From Treponema sp. (lineage in GTDB: Bacteria > Spirochaetota > Spirochaetia > Treponematales > Breznakiellaceae): a DNA stretch of 14,806 bases. A program made the translations under genes and the position numbers. The notes beneath the pieces are model-generated. The model did not search any database, was not told the DNA's origin, and worked only from the letters and a program-made list of their open reading frames with translations. The DNA is taken from contig JAITES010000251.1 in assembly GCA_031281925.1 (NCBI GenBank), forward strand, positions 1 through 14,806, read 5' to 3'. Shown piece by piece: positions 7,048 to 14,426 of this stretch; position 1 is the first letter of the stretch; each line of letters starts with the position of its first letter.

Positions 7048-8066
7048 TGAAGGGCTTTTTGTTTTCCCTCTGCTGCCTGTTTCTCTTTCTTCCTGCCCTT
7101 TCCCTGAAGGCCGTAGATTTTTCCGAAGGGCTTATACGGCTCACCCTCCACGAAGAGGAAGGCCGTTTTTCCCTGTATTACCTTAACGATCCGGCACGGT
7201 CACTCTATGAACCGCTTTTTTCCGCCAAAGATCCGCGGACGACTTTTCTGGCTCTTCGTGTTAATAATAAGGTCTACCGTCTTGGTGAATCCAGCGCCTT
7301 TCGTTTCCGGATAGAAGCCGGGAGAAATCCTTCCCTGATCTTTGAATCCTCTTTTTTAAGAGTCATTGAAGAATTCAGTTTTATAAAAACTGCCGGTTCT
7401 TCCCGGACAAATGGTGTAAAAGTCAGCATCACGGTAGAAAATTTGGACGGCAAGCAGGCTTCTGTCGGTGCACGGCTTCTTGTCGATACCATGCTGGGAG
7501 AGGGGAGGGGAGGAACGCCCTTTGTTACAGCGAAGGGAAAGATGAGCGGAGAAACTGCTTATGATGCAAATTCAACGGAAGGCTGGTGGCTATCCGGAAA
7601 CAGTAATAATCTTTCCCTTATGGGAAGTATATCCGAAGGAGTAAATACCCCCGCTGAGTTGATCATCTTTTCCAACTGGAAGAGACTCAGCGACGCTTCC
7701 TGGAAGATCAATTACTCATCCGGGAGAAATTTTCACTATATACCCTTTTCCATCGGAGATTCCGCGGTGTGCTACTATTTTGCTCAGAAGACTCTGAACA
7801 AGGGGGAAACTCAAACCTGGGAACTTCTGCTTGCATTGGGAGATGAACAGGGTTTTGCCGCCGTTTCCGCGGATCCGGGGGAAACCGGCGCCGTTTCCGA
7901 TAATACTCCGGATCGCTCTTCCATGCAGGAGGATCTGGAGACGCTCCGGGAACTCCTGAGGAAACTCGATGAATATATGTCTCCGCTTTCCGGCGCCTCG
8001 GACGAAGAAATTGCCGCTCTGGAATTGTCCATAAGCCGCCTGAGGGATCGGTACAACAAACGGTAA
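7044..8066 (+). CDS. Secreted beta-rich protein with C-terminal helical tail, family not recognised
   Basis: A clear signal peptide (MMKGFLFSLCCLFLFLPALSLKA, cleavage near residue 23-24) sends this 340-residue protein across the inner membrane. No lipobox is obvious. Residues 25-270 alternate hydrophobic and polar residues in short strands, as in a beta-sandwich; residues about 292-340 are charged helices likely to pair or form a coiled coil. No catalytic motif is visible. There are two tandem ATGs at 7044 and 7047: AGGAG (7035-7039) is 4 nt from the first and 7 nt from the second, so the second may be used. The first ATG overlaps the TGA stop of the upstream TPR gene. Only 4 bp separate it from the next gene, so the three probably act together at the envelope (inference). 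Confidence 0.82.
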   Translation: MMKGFLFSLCCLFLFLPALSLKAVDFSEGLIRLTLHEEEGRFSLYYLNDPARSLYEPLFSAKDPRTTFLALRVNNKVYRLGESSAFRFRIEAGRNPSLIFESSFLRVIEEFSFIKTAGSSRTNGVKVSITVENLDGKQASVGARLLVDTMLGEGRGGTPFVTAKGKMSGETAYDANSTEGWWLSGNSNNLSLMGSISEGVNTPAELIIFSNWKRLSDASWKINYSSGRNFHYIPFSIGDSAVCYYFAQKTLNKGETQTWELLLALGDEQGFAAVSADPGETGAVSDNTPDRSSMQEDLETLRELLRKLDEYMSPLSGASDEEIAALELSISRLRDRYNKR

Positions 8067-8070
8067 GCCC

Positions 8071-9210
8071 ATGAGACTGGAACCCGTTCTGGAAAAGGCA
8101 ATCCGCTTCATCAGGCAGGGCGGCTACGACAGGGCAATCCGCATTCTTGAGCCCGAGGCCAGCCGTTACCGGGGTTCGTATCTCTATTACTATCTTCTGG
8201 CGGTAGCCTATCTCAATATCCGGGATTTTAAGAATGCCAAATTTTATTTTGAATATGCCCTGAAATCCAAACAGAAAGATACCCGCGACGCGTCCCGGGA
8301 TCCGGGAATCCTTCTGGGTTTTGCGGCACTCTATCTTCACCGGGGGGATACAGCCGCCGCGGTGGATTATTATCTTGAAATTCTCGACGATGATAAAAAC
8401 AACAAGATCGCGGAAAAGGCTTTAAGGCTTATAAAAAAGTATTCATCCGGCAAACGTCTCTCGGACTGGATGAATTCCACGGGCTTCAGGAAGATCTTTC
8501 CCCAGGTTCCAAAGATCCCCCTCACCTGGAACAGGGTTCTTATACCCGCGCTTATTGGGGTTCTGTGTATATCCGCGGGGGTAATGGGGGTTCTTGTATG
8601 GCGGGAGGTCATTCCGGCTCCCTGGAACCGGGTTTCCGAACGGGACATAGGAGGCGCTGCTCTGGACAGGGAGGAAAAGGCAAATCCCGTACAGACAGGC
8701 GGCGTCTACCGTTACATCCTTACAAGAGACCAGGTGCTGGATGAGTACAGCCGGGCTCTTTCCCTCTTTTCCGAATTCCGGGACGAACAGGCCAGAGTCC
8801 GGATCAACCGTCTCCTTGAATCCAACGCCTCAGATCCGGTAAAGAACAAGGCCCGTATCCTTGCCTCCTTTATGGAGAAACCGGGTTTTGACAGTTTCAG
8901 GCGCAGCGACAATTTCAGCTACTCCGAAGTGATGAAGGATCCCCTACTTTACCGGGACTGCAGTGTCATCTGGCGGGGCATGGCTACCAATGTCAGGGCC
9001 GAGGAAGGTTCTTTTGACTTTCTTGTCGGCTATGACAAAAAAACAAATCTTGAAGGAATTGTAGCGGTCAAGTTTCCCGGCGCTGTCAAGGTCAATAGCG
9101 AAGAAGCCCTGGAATTGCTGGGCCGCATTGTTCCTGTTTCAAGCCCTGCCGGTCTTACTATAGCCATTGAAGGCATATCAATTCACCAGAATGTAACGGG
9201 CCGTCCATGA
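8071..9210 (+). CDS. TPR protein with single membrane helix and extracytoplasmic beta domain, unknown function
   Basis: There is no signal peptide. TPR-like helices fill residues 1-125, seen in GGYDRAIRILEPEA and RDFKNAKFYFEYALK. One hydrophobic helix (about 156-177, LIPALIGVLCISAGVMGVLVW) has Lys/Arg-rich sequence before it, so the TPR part should be cytoplasmic and residues 180-379 outside. The outer part has a helical segment (215-270), then a beta-rich domain (295-379; WRGMATNV, LEGIVAVKF, LGRIVPV) whose strand pattern resembles an OB fold; that reading is a guess. Its start has only a weak upstream purine stretch, but it lies 4 bp after the previous gene, so coupled translation may suffice. 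Its TGA overlaps the dtd start (ATGA). It may be the inner-membrane partner of the two exported proteins encoded just before it. Confidence 0.82.
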   Translation: MRLEPVLEKAIRFIRQGGYDRAIRILEPEASRYRGSYLYYYLLAVAYLNIRDFKNAKFYFEYALKSKQKDTRDASRDPGILLGFAALYLHRGDTAAAVDYYLEILDDDKNNKIAEKALRLIKKYSSGKRLSDWMNSTGFRKIFPQVPKIPLTWNRVLIPALIGVLCISAGVMGVLVWREVIPAPWNRVSERDIGGAALDREEKANPVQTGGVYRYILTRDQVLDEYSRALSLFSEFRDEQARVRINRLLESNASDPVKNKARILASFMEKPGFDSFRRSDNFSYSEVMKDPLLYRDCSVIWRGMATNVRAEEGSFDFLVGYDKKTNLEGIVAVKFPGAVKVNSEEALELLGRIVPVSSPAGLTIAIEGISIHQNVTGRP

Positions 9211-9725
9211 AGGCTGTAATCCAGCGGGTTCTTGAGGCCTCGGTTTCCTCGGAAGGAAGAATCTCGGGCCGGATAGACCGCGGACTCCTCGTATACCTTG
9301 GAGTGGGCCGTTCCGATACCGAAGAAGACGTCCTCTGGATGGCTGAAAAAACCGTCAATCTGCGGATCTTTAACGATGAAAAAGGGGTAATGAACCTTTC
9401 GATACGGGATCTCTTTGAAACCGAAACAGGAACCGGCAACAAACCGAATACGCATACCGATGGTATTTATAATACCGTTGTTCATTCAGACCTGGGCATC
9501 CTTGCGGTGAGCCAATTCACCCTCCTTGCCGATGCCCGAAAGGGACGGCGGCCCTACTATGGGGAAGCGGCAGACCCGGAAATGGCAAACAAACTCTATG
9601 AATTCTTTATAACGCAGATCCGTAAACAGGGTATCCCATGCGAGTCGGGGGTTTTCAGGACTCACATGGCGGTAACATATACCAACGATGGTCCGGTTAC
9701 TATTTTGCTGGATTCCCGTTCCTAG
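9207..9725 (+). CDS. dtd: D-aminoacyl-tRNA deacylase with internal insertion
   Basis: Hydrolyses D-amino acids (and, by later work on the family, glycine on tRNA-Ala) from mischarged tRNAs, a proofreading step in translation. Family marks: the start MKAVIQRV, RIFNDEKGVMNL, the motif SQFTLLADARKGRRP (102-116) and the C-terminal NDGPVT (160-165), whose Gly-Pro inserts into the partner subunit's active site. At 172 residues it exceeds the usual ~145 because of about 25 extra residues (roughly 71-95, Thr/Asn/Gly-rich) just before SQFTLL. The usual F-G/A-A-x-M near the C-terminus reads FRTHM here. The start overlaps the stop of the membrane TPR gene by 4 nt, so dtd appears to end that translationally linked set. 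Confidence 0.95.
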   Translation: MKAVIQRVLEASVSSEGRISGRIDRGLLVYLGVGRSDTEEDVLWMAEKTVNLRIFNDEKGVMNLSIRDLFETETGTGNKPNTHTDGIYNTVVHSDLGILAVSQFTLLADARKGRRPYYGEAADPEMANKLYEFFITQIRKQGIPCESGVFRTHMAVTYTNDGPVTILLDSRS

Positions 9726-9744
9726 TTATGGTAGAGTAAGGGTA

Positions 9745-10848
9745 ATGAAAGGCTTTATCATAAGCGCGACACGATCGATGCGGAGTTATGCCTCCAGGGT
9801 AGTGGAGAGTTTTCTTAAATATCCTGAATTTTCCGGGTTGAAAGAAGAAATAAATGGTGTCGATCTGCTCAGGGCAGACCGTTTTGCCGACGGAGAGATG
9901 GAGGTAGTGGTAAACACTTCCATTCGGGGCAGGGATGTAGTGCTCTTTACCAGCTCCGCCAGGAATGAAGCGGGAATATCGGTGGAAGAGGCAAAGATTG
10001 AACTCTACCACGCGGTAGATGCCCTGAAGCGTTCCCAGGCAGGCAGGATCATTGTATTTGAACCTTTCATTTCCTGTTCCCGTTCGGACAGAACCAACCG
10101 CCGCAGTTCCGTGGGGCTCTGGGTTCACTTTCAGACCCTGGTGAATCTGGGCATGGATCATGTCGTTACCTTTCAGCTTCATTCGGACAAATCCAAATCA
10201 ATAGTTGATCCAACCCGTTACATCATCGAGGATATTCCCGCGCTCAACCTCCTCAAGCGCTACCTGTGCGATGCGTACATACAGGATCTTTCAAGCCTGG
10301 AGCAGATTGTAAGGCCCAACTGGGCATTCTGTTCCGTGGATGCCGGAGGGGAAAAACTGGCCAGGGATTTTGCCAATTCCTTTGGAGCAAGCCTGGTTGT
10401 GGCCCATAAACAGCGGGATTATTCCCATGCCAATACCATAGAGTCCATCAACATCCTCTCCGCCGAACCCCTTGAATCCAGGACACTCTGGATTGTAGAC
10501 GATATGATCGATACGGCAGCCTCCGCGGAAAGCCTTATCCGGGCTTTGGCGCCCCATAAACCCGCGGAAATCAACCTGATTGCCGTGCATGCCATCTTTT
10601 CGGAGCCCGCGGTGGAGAGGCTCAACGCGCTTTCCGCGGAAGGGCTCCTTAAACGGGTTATTGTCACCGATACGATCTGCGCTTCCCATTTCTCCCGGCC
10701 CGAGGTACCCAATATGGTGCTGGTTCCTTCTGCGGGCCTCAGCGCCATGGTGATCCGCGCTATCATCACGGAGGCCTCCATGAGCAAGCTTCTGCGGCCT
10801 TTCAATGCGGAAATCTATCTCAAATCTCCCAGCCTTTTCAATTCCTGA
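9745..10848 (+). CDS. prs: Ribose-phosphate pyrophosphokinase (PRPP synthase), divergent long form
   Basis: Makes PRPP from ribose 5-phosphate and ATP for nucleotide, His and Trp synthesis. The 367 residues exceed the usual ~315. Recognised by FADGEMEVVVNTSIRGRDV (47-65), SRSDR (112-116, where the ATP-binding motif is normally RQDR), FQLHS (143-147, normally DLHA), SVDAGGEKLAR (197-207, normally PDxGG), the flexible-loop pair Lys222/Arg224 and the PRPP loop VDDMIDTAAS (251-260, normally DDxxDTAGT). So key charged residues persist while several neighbours differ. The start is set at ATG 9745 (weak AAGG 4 nt upstream), 19 nt after dtd, because MKGFIISATRS aligns with the family N-terminus; the frame is open back to ATG 9688, inside dtd. 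The product could have altered kinetics or regulation. Confidence 0.88.
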   Translation: MKGFIISATRSMRSYASRVVESFLKYPEFSGLKEEINGVDLLRADRFADGEMEVVVNTSIRGRDVVLFTSSARNEAGISVEEAKIELYHAVDALKRSQAGRIIVFEPFISCSRSDRTNRRSSVGLWVHFQTLVNLGMDHVVTFQLHSDKSKSIVDPTRYIIEDIPALNLLKRYLCDAYIQDLSSLEQIVRPNWAFCSVDAGGEKLARDFANSFGASLVVAHKQRDYSHANTIESINILSAEPLESRTLWIVDDMIDTAASAESLIRALAPHKPAEINLIAVHAIFSEPAVERLNALSAEGLLKRVIVTDTICASHFSRPEVPNMVLVPSAGLSAMVIRAIITEASMSKLLRPFNAEIYLKSPSLFNS

Positions 10849-10863
10849 AAAAAATGGTAAAAT
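10835..10863 (+). promoter_or_regulatory. Possible recA promoter overlapping the end of prs
   Basis: TTTTCA (10835-10840, 4 of 6 to the -35 consensus) and TAAAAT (10858-10863, 5 of 6 to the -10 consensus) are 17 nt apart. RNA would start near 10870, leaving a leader of about 77 nt before the recA start. An alternative -10, TATATT at 10903-10908, has its only plausible -35 (TTGAAG) 20 nt away. No E. coli- or Bacillus-type LexA box is seen in 10849-10946. Confidence 0.35.
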
Positions 10864-10913
10864 TTCTCTGGTTTTATTGAAGTAATTCACAGCAGAATGC
10901 CCTATATTCAGTG

Positions 10914-10926
10914 TCTGTAAAACAGA
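10914..10926 (+). repeat. Short inverted repeat in the recA leader
   Basis: TCTGT-AAA-ACAGA is a perfect 5-bp inverted repeat with a 3-nt centre, 11 nt before the recA Shine-Dalgarno. It has CTGT and ACAG half-sites like an E. coli LexA box, but with a 3-nt instead of an 8-nt spacer, so it is not one. It may be chance. Confidence 0.25.
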
Positions 10927-10946
10927 AAACACACAGGGAGGGAAAG

Positions 10947-12326
10947 GTGGCAAAGATGGCTGAAAGTGAAAAATCCAGGACTATAGCGCCGGTCAGTGGA
11001 GAAGAAAAGGCAAAGGTACTGGAAGCAGCCCGTCTGCAGATCGAAAAGCAGTTCGGAGCCGGCGCAATTATGAAGCTGGGAGATCATTCCAATGCGACGG
11101 GCATTGAAACGGTTCCTTCCGGCTCGATACTTCTCGACGAGGCACTGGGAATCGGAGGTTATCCGCGGGGACGTATCATCGAAATTTATGGTCCTGAGTC
11201 TTCCGGTAAAACAACACTGGCCCTTCATGCCATTGCGGAAGCCCAAAAACTCGGCGGAACGGCGGCGTTTGTGGATGCCGAACATGCCCTGGATCCGGTT
11301 TATGCGAAAAACCTGGGGGTTAACATAGACGAACTCTGGGTTTCCCAGCCGGATACCGGGGAACAGGCCCTGGAGATAACCGAAAGCCTGATCCGTTCGG
11401 GGGCCGTGGACATCATCGTGGTGGACTCTGTTGCCGCTTTGACCCCCCAGGCGGAAATTGAAGGGGACATGGGGGATGCCCACATGGGTCTCCAGGCCCG
11501 GCTCATGAGTCAGGCTCTGCGGAAGCTTACCGCCATCATAGGCCGTTCACGAACAATTCTCATCTTTATCAACCAGATCCGCATGAAGATCGGTGTCATG
11601 TTCGGGAACCCTGAAACAACCACCGGCGGCAACGCTCTCAAATTTTATTCGTCGGTACGCCTGGAAGTTCGAAAGATCGAGACCATTGAAGCGGGGAAAG
11701 ACGAGGATGCCATCGGGAACCGTGTACGGGTAAAGGTGGTAAAAAACAAGGTTGCTCCTCCCTTCAGAAAGGCGGAACTGGAGATCATGTTCGGCAAGGG
11801 TGTTTCCGCCATCGGGAGCCTCCTTGATGCGGCTGTAAAATACGAAATCATCGACAAAAAGGGCGCCTGGTATGCATACGGGGAAGAAAAGATAGGGCAG
11901 GGCAGGGAGAATGTCCGTGAATACCTGGAAACTAACCCTGATTTTGCCAAAGAGGTGGAAATAAAACTGCGCAAGATCATTTTCCCGGGCCGGGAATTCC
12001 CTTCTCCGGGAAGCACGGAAAAGAAGGCGACCGCAAAGCCCGCTGTTTTAGAGACTTCGGAGAGCGAAGCCCCAAAACCGGCTGCCGCCGAAAAAGAAGA
12101 CCCCGGTATGCCGGAACCTTCGCGGGTTTCCGGCCCCGCGTCTCCCAGACCGGCCCCGGCAGGCCCCGCTGCCAGGCCTGCGGAAGGCGCTCCTCTCCAC
12201 CGGGGCCCGGGAAGGCCTCCTTCCGCCGCAAAACCCGTTCCTTCCGCGCCTGCCGCAGAACCGCGGGGGCCGGGCAGACCGAGGAAAGTCCAGGAGACTG
12301 GGGCCGGCGACGACGGGCTCTTTTAG
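10947..12326 (+). CDS. recA: Recombinase RecA with long Pro/Ala-rich C-terminal tail
   Basis: An ATPase that forms filaments on single-stranded DNA, carries out strand exchange and, where LexA exists, triggers its self-cleavage. The core is canonical: Walker A GPESSGKTT (82-90), Walker B IIVVDS (156-161), FINQIRMKIGVMFGNPETTTGGNALKF including loop L2 (207-233). The core ends near residue 347. About 112 further residues are rich in Pro, Ala, Gly and Lys, contain RGPGRPP (419-425) and RGPGRPRK (440-447), and end in acidic GDDGLF. E. coli RecA has 353 residues in all; this one has 459. The start is taken as GTG 10947 because GGAGG (10937-10941) is 5 nt away, giving MAKMAESEK; ATG 10956 is 14 nt from that site, and GTG 10911 has no ribosome site. 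scpA starts 16 nt after the stop. Confidence 0.97.
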   Translation: MAKMAESEKSRTIAPVSGEEKAKVLEAARLQIEKQFGAGAIMKLGDHSNATGIETVPSGSILLDEALGIGGYPRGRIIEIYGPESSGKTTLALHAIAEAQKLGGTAAFVDAEHALDPVYAKNLGVNIDELWVSQPDTGEQALEITESLIRSGAVDIIVVDSVAALTPQAEIEGDMGDAHMGLQARLMSQALRKLTAIIGRSRTILIFINQIRMKIGVMFGNPETTTGGNALKFYSSVRLEVRKIETIEAGKDEDAIGNRVRVKVVKNKVAPPFRKAELEIMFGKGVSAIGSLLDAAVKYEIIDKKGAWYAYGEEKIGQGRENVREYLETNPDFAKEVEIKLRKIIFPGREFPSPGSTEKKATAKPAVLETSESEAPKPAAAEKEDPGMPEPSRVSGPASPRPAPAGPAARPAEGAPLHRGPGRPPSAAKPVPSAPAAEPRGPGRPRKVQETGAGDDGLF

Positions 12327-12342
12327 GAAACCGGACTGACAG

Positions 12343-13092
12343 ATGGGAACTTCGGCAGCTCAGGAAAATGCAGATACTCAATGGAACGGCCACCGTTTCC
12401 GCCTCAAGGACTTTGAAGGCCCCCTGGATCTGCTTCTCTTTCTGATAAAGAAAAACGAGATAAACATTTACGATATTCCCATTGCCCAGATTACCGAACA
12501 GTTTCTCGAATACCTCAGCTATGCTACGGAACTCGACCTTGACGAGGTGTCGGAATTCCAGGCCATGGCCGCCGCGCTCCTCTATATCAAAAGCCGGACC
12601 CTGCTTCCCTCCGGGCTCGATCCCTCCGATGACATTGAGGATCCCCGGCAGGAACTGGTTGAACGGCTTATCGAGTATCAGCGCTATAAAAAGCTTTCCG
12701 AACTGATGGAAGAGAAAGAAAGGGAAACCGAATGGATCGTTGAACGCAATAAGCTTCAGCGGACTCTGCCTTTCAATGATGATGAACTGTGGGAACAGGT
12801 AGACGTTCTGGATCTCCTCAATGTCTTTGCGGCGCTCATGTCAAAGCTCCCCGGAGAGCGAATCATGGATCTCTATGAAGAAGTTTCGGTAAACGAAAAA
12901 ATAACGCTTCTTTCGGAACTCCTGGAAAACCGGGGAGAATGCCGTTTTACCGATCTTGTGGTCAGACAGGGCTCGGTGATGGATATTATCTGCGCCTTTC
13001 TTGCGATTCTTGAGGCGGTAAAGATCCGGATGGTGATCATATTTCAGAACCGCATGTTTGGTGATATACTTATCAGACCGGGTGTGCAGTGA
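12343..13092 (+). CDS. scpA: Segregation and condensation protein A (kleisin ScpA)
   Basis: ScpA is the kleisin that bridges the two SMC heads and recruits the ScpB dimer, forming the SMC-ScpAB condensin that organises and separates newly copied chromosomes. The 249 residues fit the family. Marks include FRLKDFEGPLDLLLFLIKKNEINIYDIPI near the N-terminus (the conserved start of the SMC-neck-binding domain), AAALLYIKSRTLLP in the middle, an acidic/charged central region that would contact ScpB, and a C-terminal winged-helix part (about 190-245). Start ATG 12343 lies 16 nt after the recA stop; the only ribosome-site-like sequence, AGGA at 12325-12328, is 14 nt away, so translation may depend on ribosomes finishing recA. 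recA beside scpA puts repair and segregation genes together. Confidence 0.95.
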   Translation: MGTSAAQENADTQWNGHRFRLKDFEGPLDLLLFLIKKNEINIYDIPIAQITEQFLEYLSYATELDLDEVSEFQAMAAALLYIKSRTLLPSGLDPSDDIEDPRQELVERLIEYQRYKKLSELMEEKERETEWIVERNKLQRTLPFNDDELWEQVDVLDLLNVFAALMSKLPGERIMDLYEEVSVNEKITLLSELLENRGECRFTDLVVRQGSVMDIICAFLAILEAVKIRMVIIFQNRMFGDILIRPGVQ

Positions 13093-13150
13093 AAATCGTT
13101 TCAAGAAGGGTACCCGGTTCAATTTTTAGCTTGGCCTCAAAGGGATAGAA

Positions 13151-13702
13151 GTGAGCGAACAATTACAAAAAGAAACCGCATTGGTAGAGGCGATTCTCTT
13201 TCTTGAAACCGATCCTATAGATGAAGCTTCCATCAGCCGAAATTCCGGCCTTGCAAAAGAGGTGGTCAAGGAGTGTATTGAACTGCTGGATGCCCGTTAT
13301 GCCCGGGGGGAATCGGGGCTGGAACTCAGTTATATCGGCGGGGGGGTCATGATATCTCCCAAGAAAGAATACTGGGACAGTCTCAAGGAACGTTACGGGA
13401 AACGGAACGAAAGCCGGCTCTCTCGGGCCGCCATGGAGACCCTTTCAATAATTGCCTATTCCCAGCCCATTACCCGGACGGAAATTGAAGCAATCCGGGG
13501 AGTTTCGGCAGATAACATGATACATCTGCTTATAGAGCGGAAACTGATCAGGGAAGTGGGCAAGAAAGATGTGCCCGGCAAGCCTGTTCAGTACGGAACA
13601 ACAAAAGAATTTTTAAAGCTTTTTCATCTCGGCAGTATTGCGGATCTACCCAAACTGAGTGATCGGGAGAAGGATCGGTTTGAACTTGTCGGGGAAGCCT
13701 AA
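13151..13702 (+). CDS. scpB: Segregation and condensation protein B (ScpB)
   Basis: ScpB is a dimeric double winged-helix protein that binds the middle of ScpA in the SMC-ScpAB complex. The 183 residues agree with the family, as do an N-terminal ALVEAILFLETDPIDEASI, the linker SRAAMETLSIIAYSQPITRTEIEAIRGV (the most conserved part of ScpB) and GKPVQYGTTKEFLKLF near the end. The start is GTG 13151, with AAAGGGA about 7 nt before it. The 58-bp gap after scpA contains no convincing promoter or terminator; GGGTACCC (13108-13115) is the only small palindrome. The 3' end overlaps the next gene. Confidence 0.95.
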   Translation: MSEQLQKETALVEAILFLETDPIDEASISRNSGLAKEVVKECIELLDARYARGESGLELSYIGGGVMISPKKEYWDSLKERYGKRNESRLSRAAMETLSIIAYSQPITRTEIEAIRGVSADNMIHLLIERKLIREVGKKDVPGKPVQYGTTKEFLKLFHLGSIADLPKLSDREKDRFELVGEA

Positions 13703-14426
13703 TCCTCAATCGAGCCTCCGGCTCCAGGTGTACCTTGCCCATGCAGGTGTAGCCAGCAGGCGTTCCTCGGAGGCAATTATTCTTGCCGGAAGGGTAAGTG
13801 TTAACGGAGAAACTGTTACGGTACTGGGGGAAAAGGTAGATCCTTCCAGGGATCAGGTACTGCTGGACGGCCGGCCTCTGGCACTTGAAAAACGCCGTTT
13901 TTATCTGGTTCTTAATAAGCCTCCCGGCTATATATGCAGTTCCTTTGATCCCCAGAACCGTCCTTTGGCGCTGGATCTCTTGCCCGGGGATATTGGAGAA
14001 CGGCTTTTCAGTGTGGGCCGCCTGGATTTTCGTTCTTCCGGGCTTATCATCTTTACCAATGACGGAGATTTTACCGCCCGTGTGTCCCATCCTTCGGCGG
14101 AGATAGAAAAGGAATACCTGGTGGAGGCTTCCGGTTCCATACCCGATGAGGCGCTTGAAGCGTTTTCAAAGGGGATTGAAGTGGAAGGAATTTTTTACAA
14201 GGCCCTGGAAGTTGAAAGGACAAGCTGGAGAAGCCTGCGTATTGTCCTTATTGAGGGGAAAAACCGGGAGATACGGCGGGTTTTTTCCCATTTTCATCTG
14301 CATCCGGAAAAGCTCTGCCGTATACGCATAGGGCCGGTGCTGCTGGCAGATCTTGCCGAAGGTTTTTCCCGGCCTCTCACGGAAAAGGAATTGAAAGAAT
14401 TGGGGAAAGGGGCTGCGGTATGGTAA
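13680..14426 (+). CDS. rluB: S4-domain pseudouridine synthase of the RsuA/RluB family
   Basis: Converts a specific uridine in rRNA to pseudouridine; RluB acts on the 23S rRNA. Residues about 14-60 form the S4 RNA-binding domain (LAHAGVASRR, GRVSVNGE). The catalytic part has the motif GRLDFRSSGLIIFTNDGD with the nucleophile Asp116, LNKPPGYICS earlier, and EGKNREIRRVF later. The motif usually reads GRLDxxT; here Ser replaces Thr. Start: a TTG at 13680 is 5 nt from AAGGA (13670-13674) and gives a short, family-like N-terminus; GTG 13659 is in frame but lacks a ribosome site. The gene therefore overlaps scpB by 23 nt. RluB is favoured over RsuA, RluE and RluF because rluB commonly follows scpB; the target cannot be seen from the sequence. 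Confidence 0.9.
   Translation: MNLSGKPNPQSSLRLQVYLAHAGVASRRSSEAIILAGRVSVNGETVTVLGEKVDPSRDQVLLDGRPLALEKRRFYLVLNKPPGYICSSFDPQNRPLALDLLPGDIGERLFSVGRLDFRSSGLIIFTNDGDFTARVSHPSAEIEKEYLVEASGSIPDEALEAFSKGIEVEGIFYKALEVERTSWRSLRIVLIEGKNREIRRVFSHFHLHPEKLCRIRIGPVLLADLAEGFSRPLTEKELKELGKGAAVW

Noticed and set aside
7708..8340. 210-codon minus-strand open frame across two envelope genes
   Set aside because: It spans the junction of two plus-strand genes with signal peptide or TPR evidence and shows no domain or ribosome site.
10914..10926. SOS (LexA) box before recA
   Set aside because: The CTGT/ACAG halves are 3 nt apart instead of the 8 nt of the E. coli box, and it does not fit the Bacillus-type box.
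10911..10946. GTG 10911 as recA start
   Set aside because: No ribosome site before it, and the added residues are not typical of RecA; GTG 10947 follows GGAGG by 5 nt.
10291..10953. 220-codon minus-strand open frame opposite prs and the recA leader
   Set aside because: Antisense to the conserved PRPP-loop part of prs; no recognisable motif.
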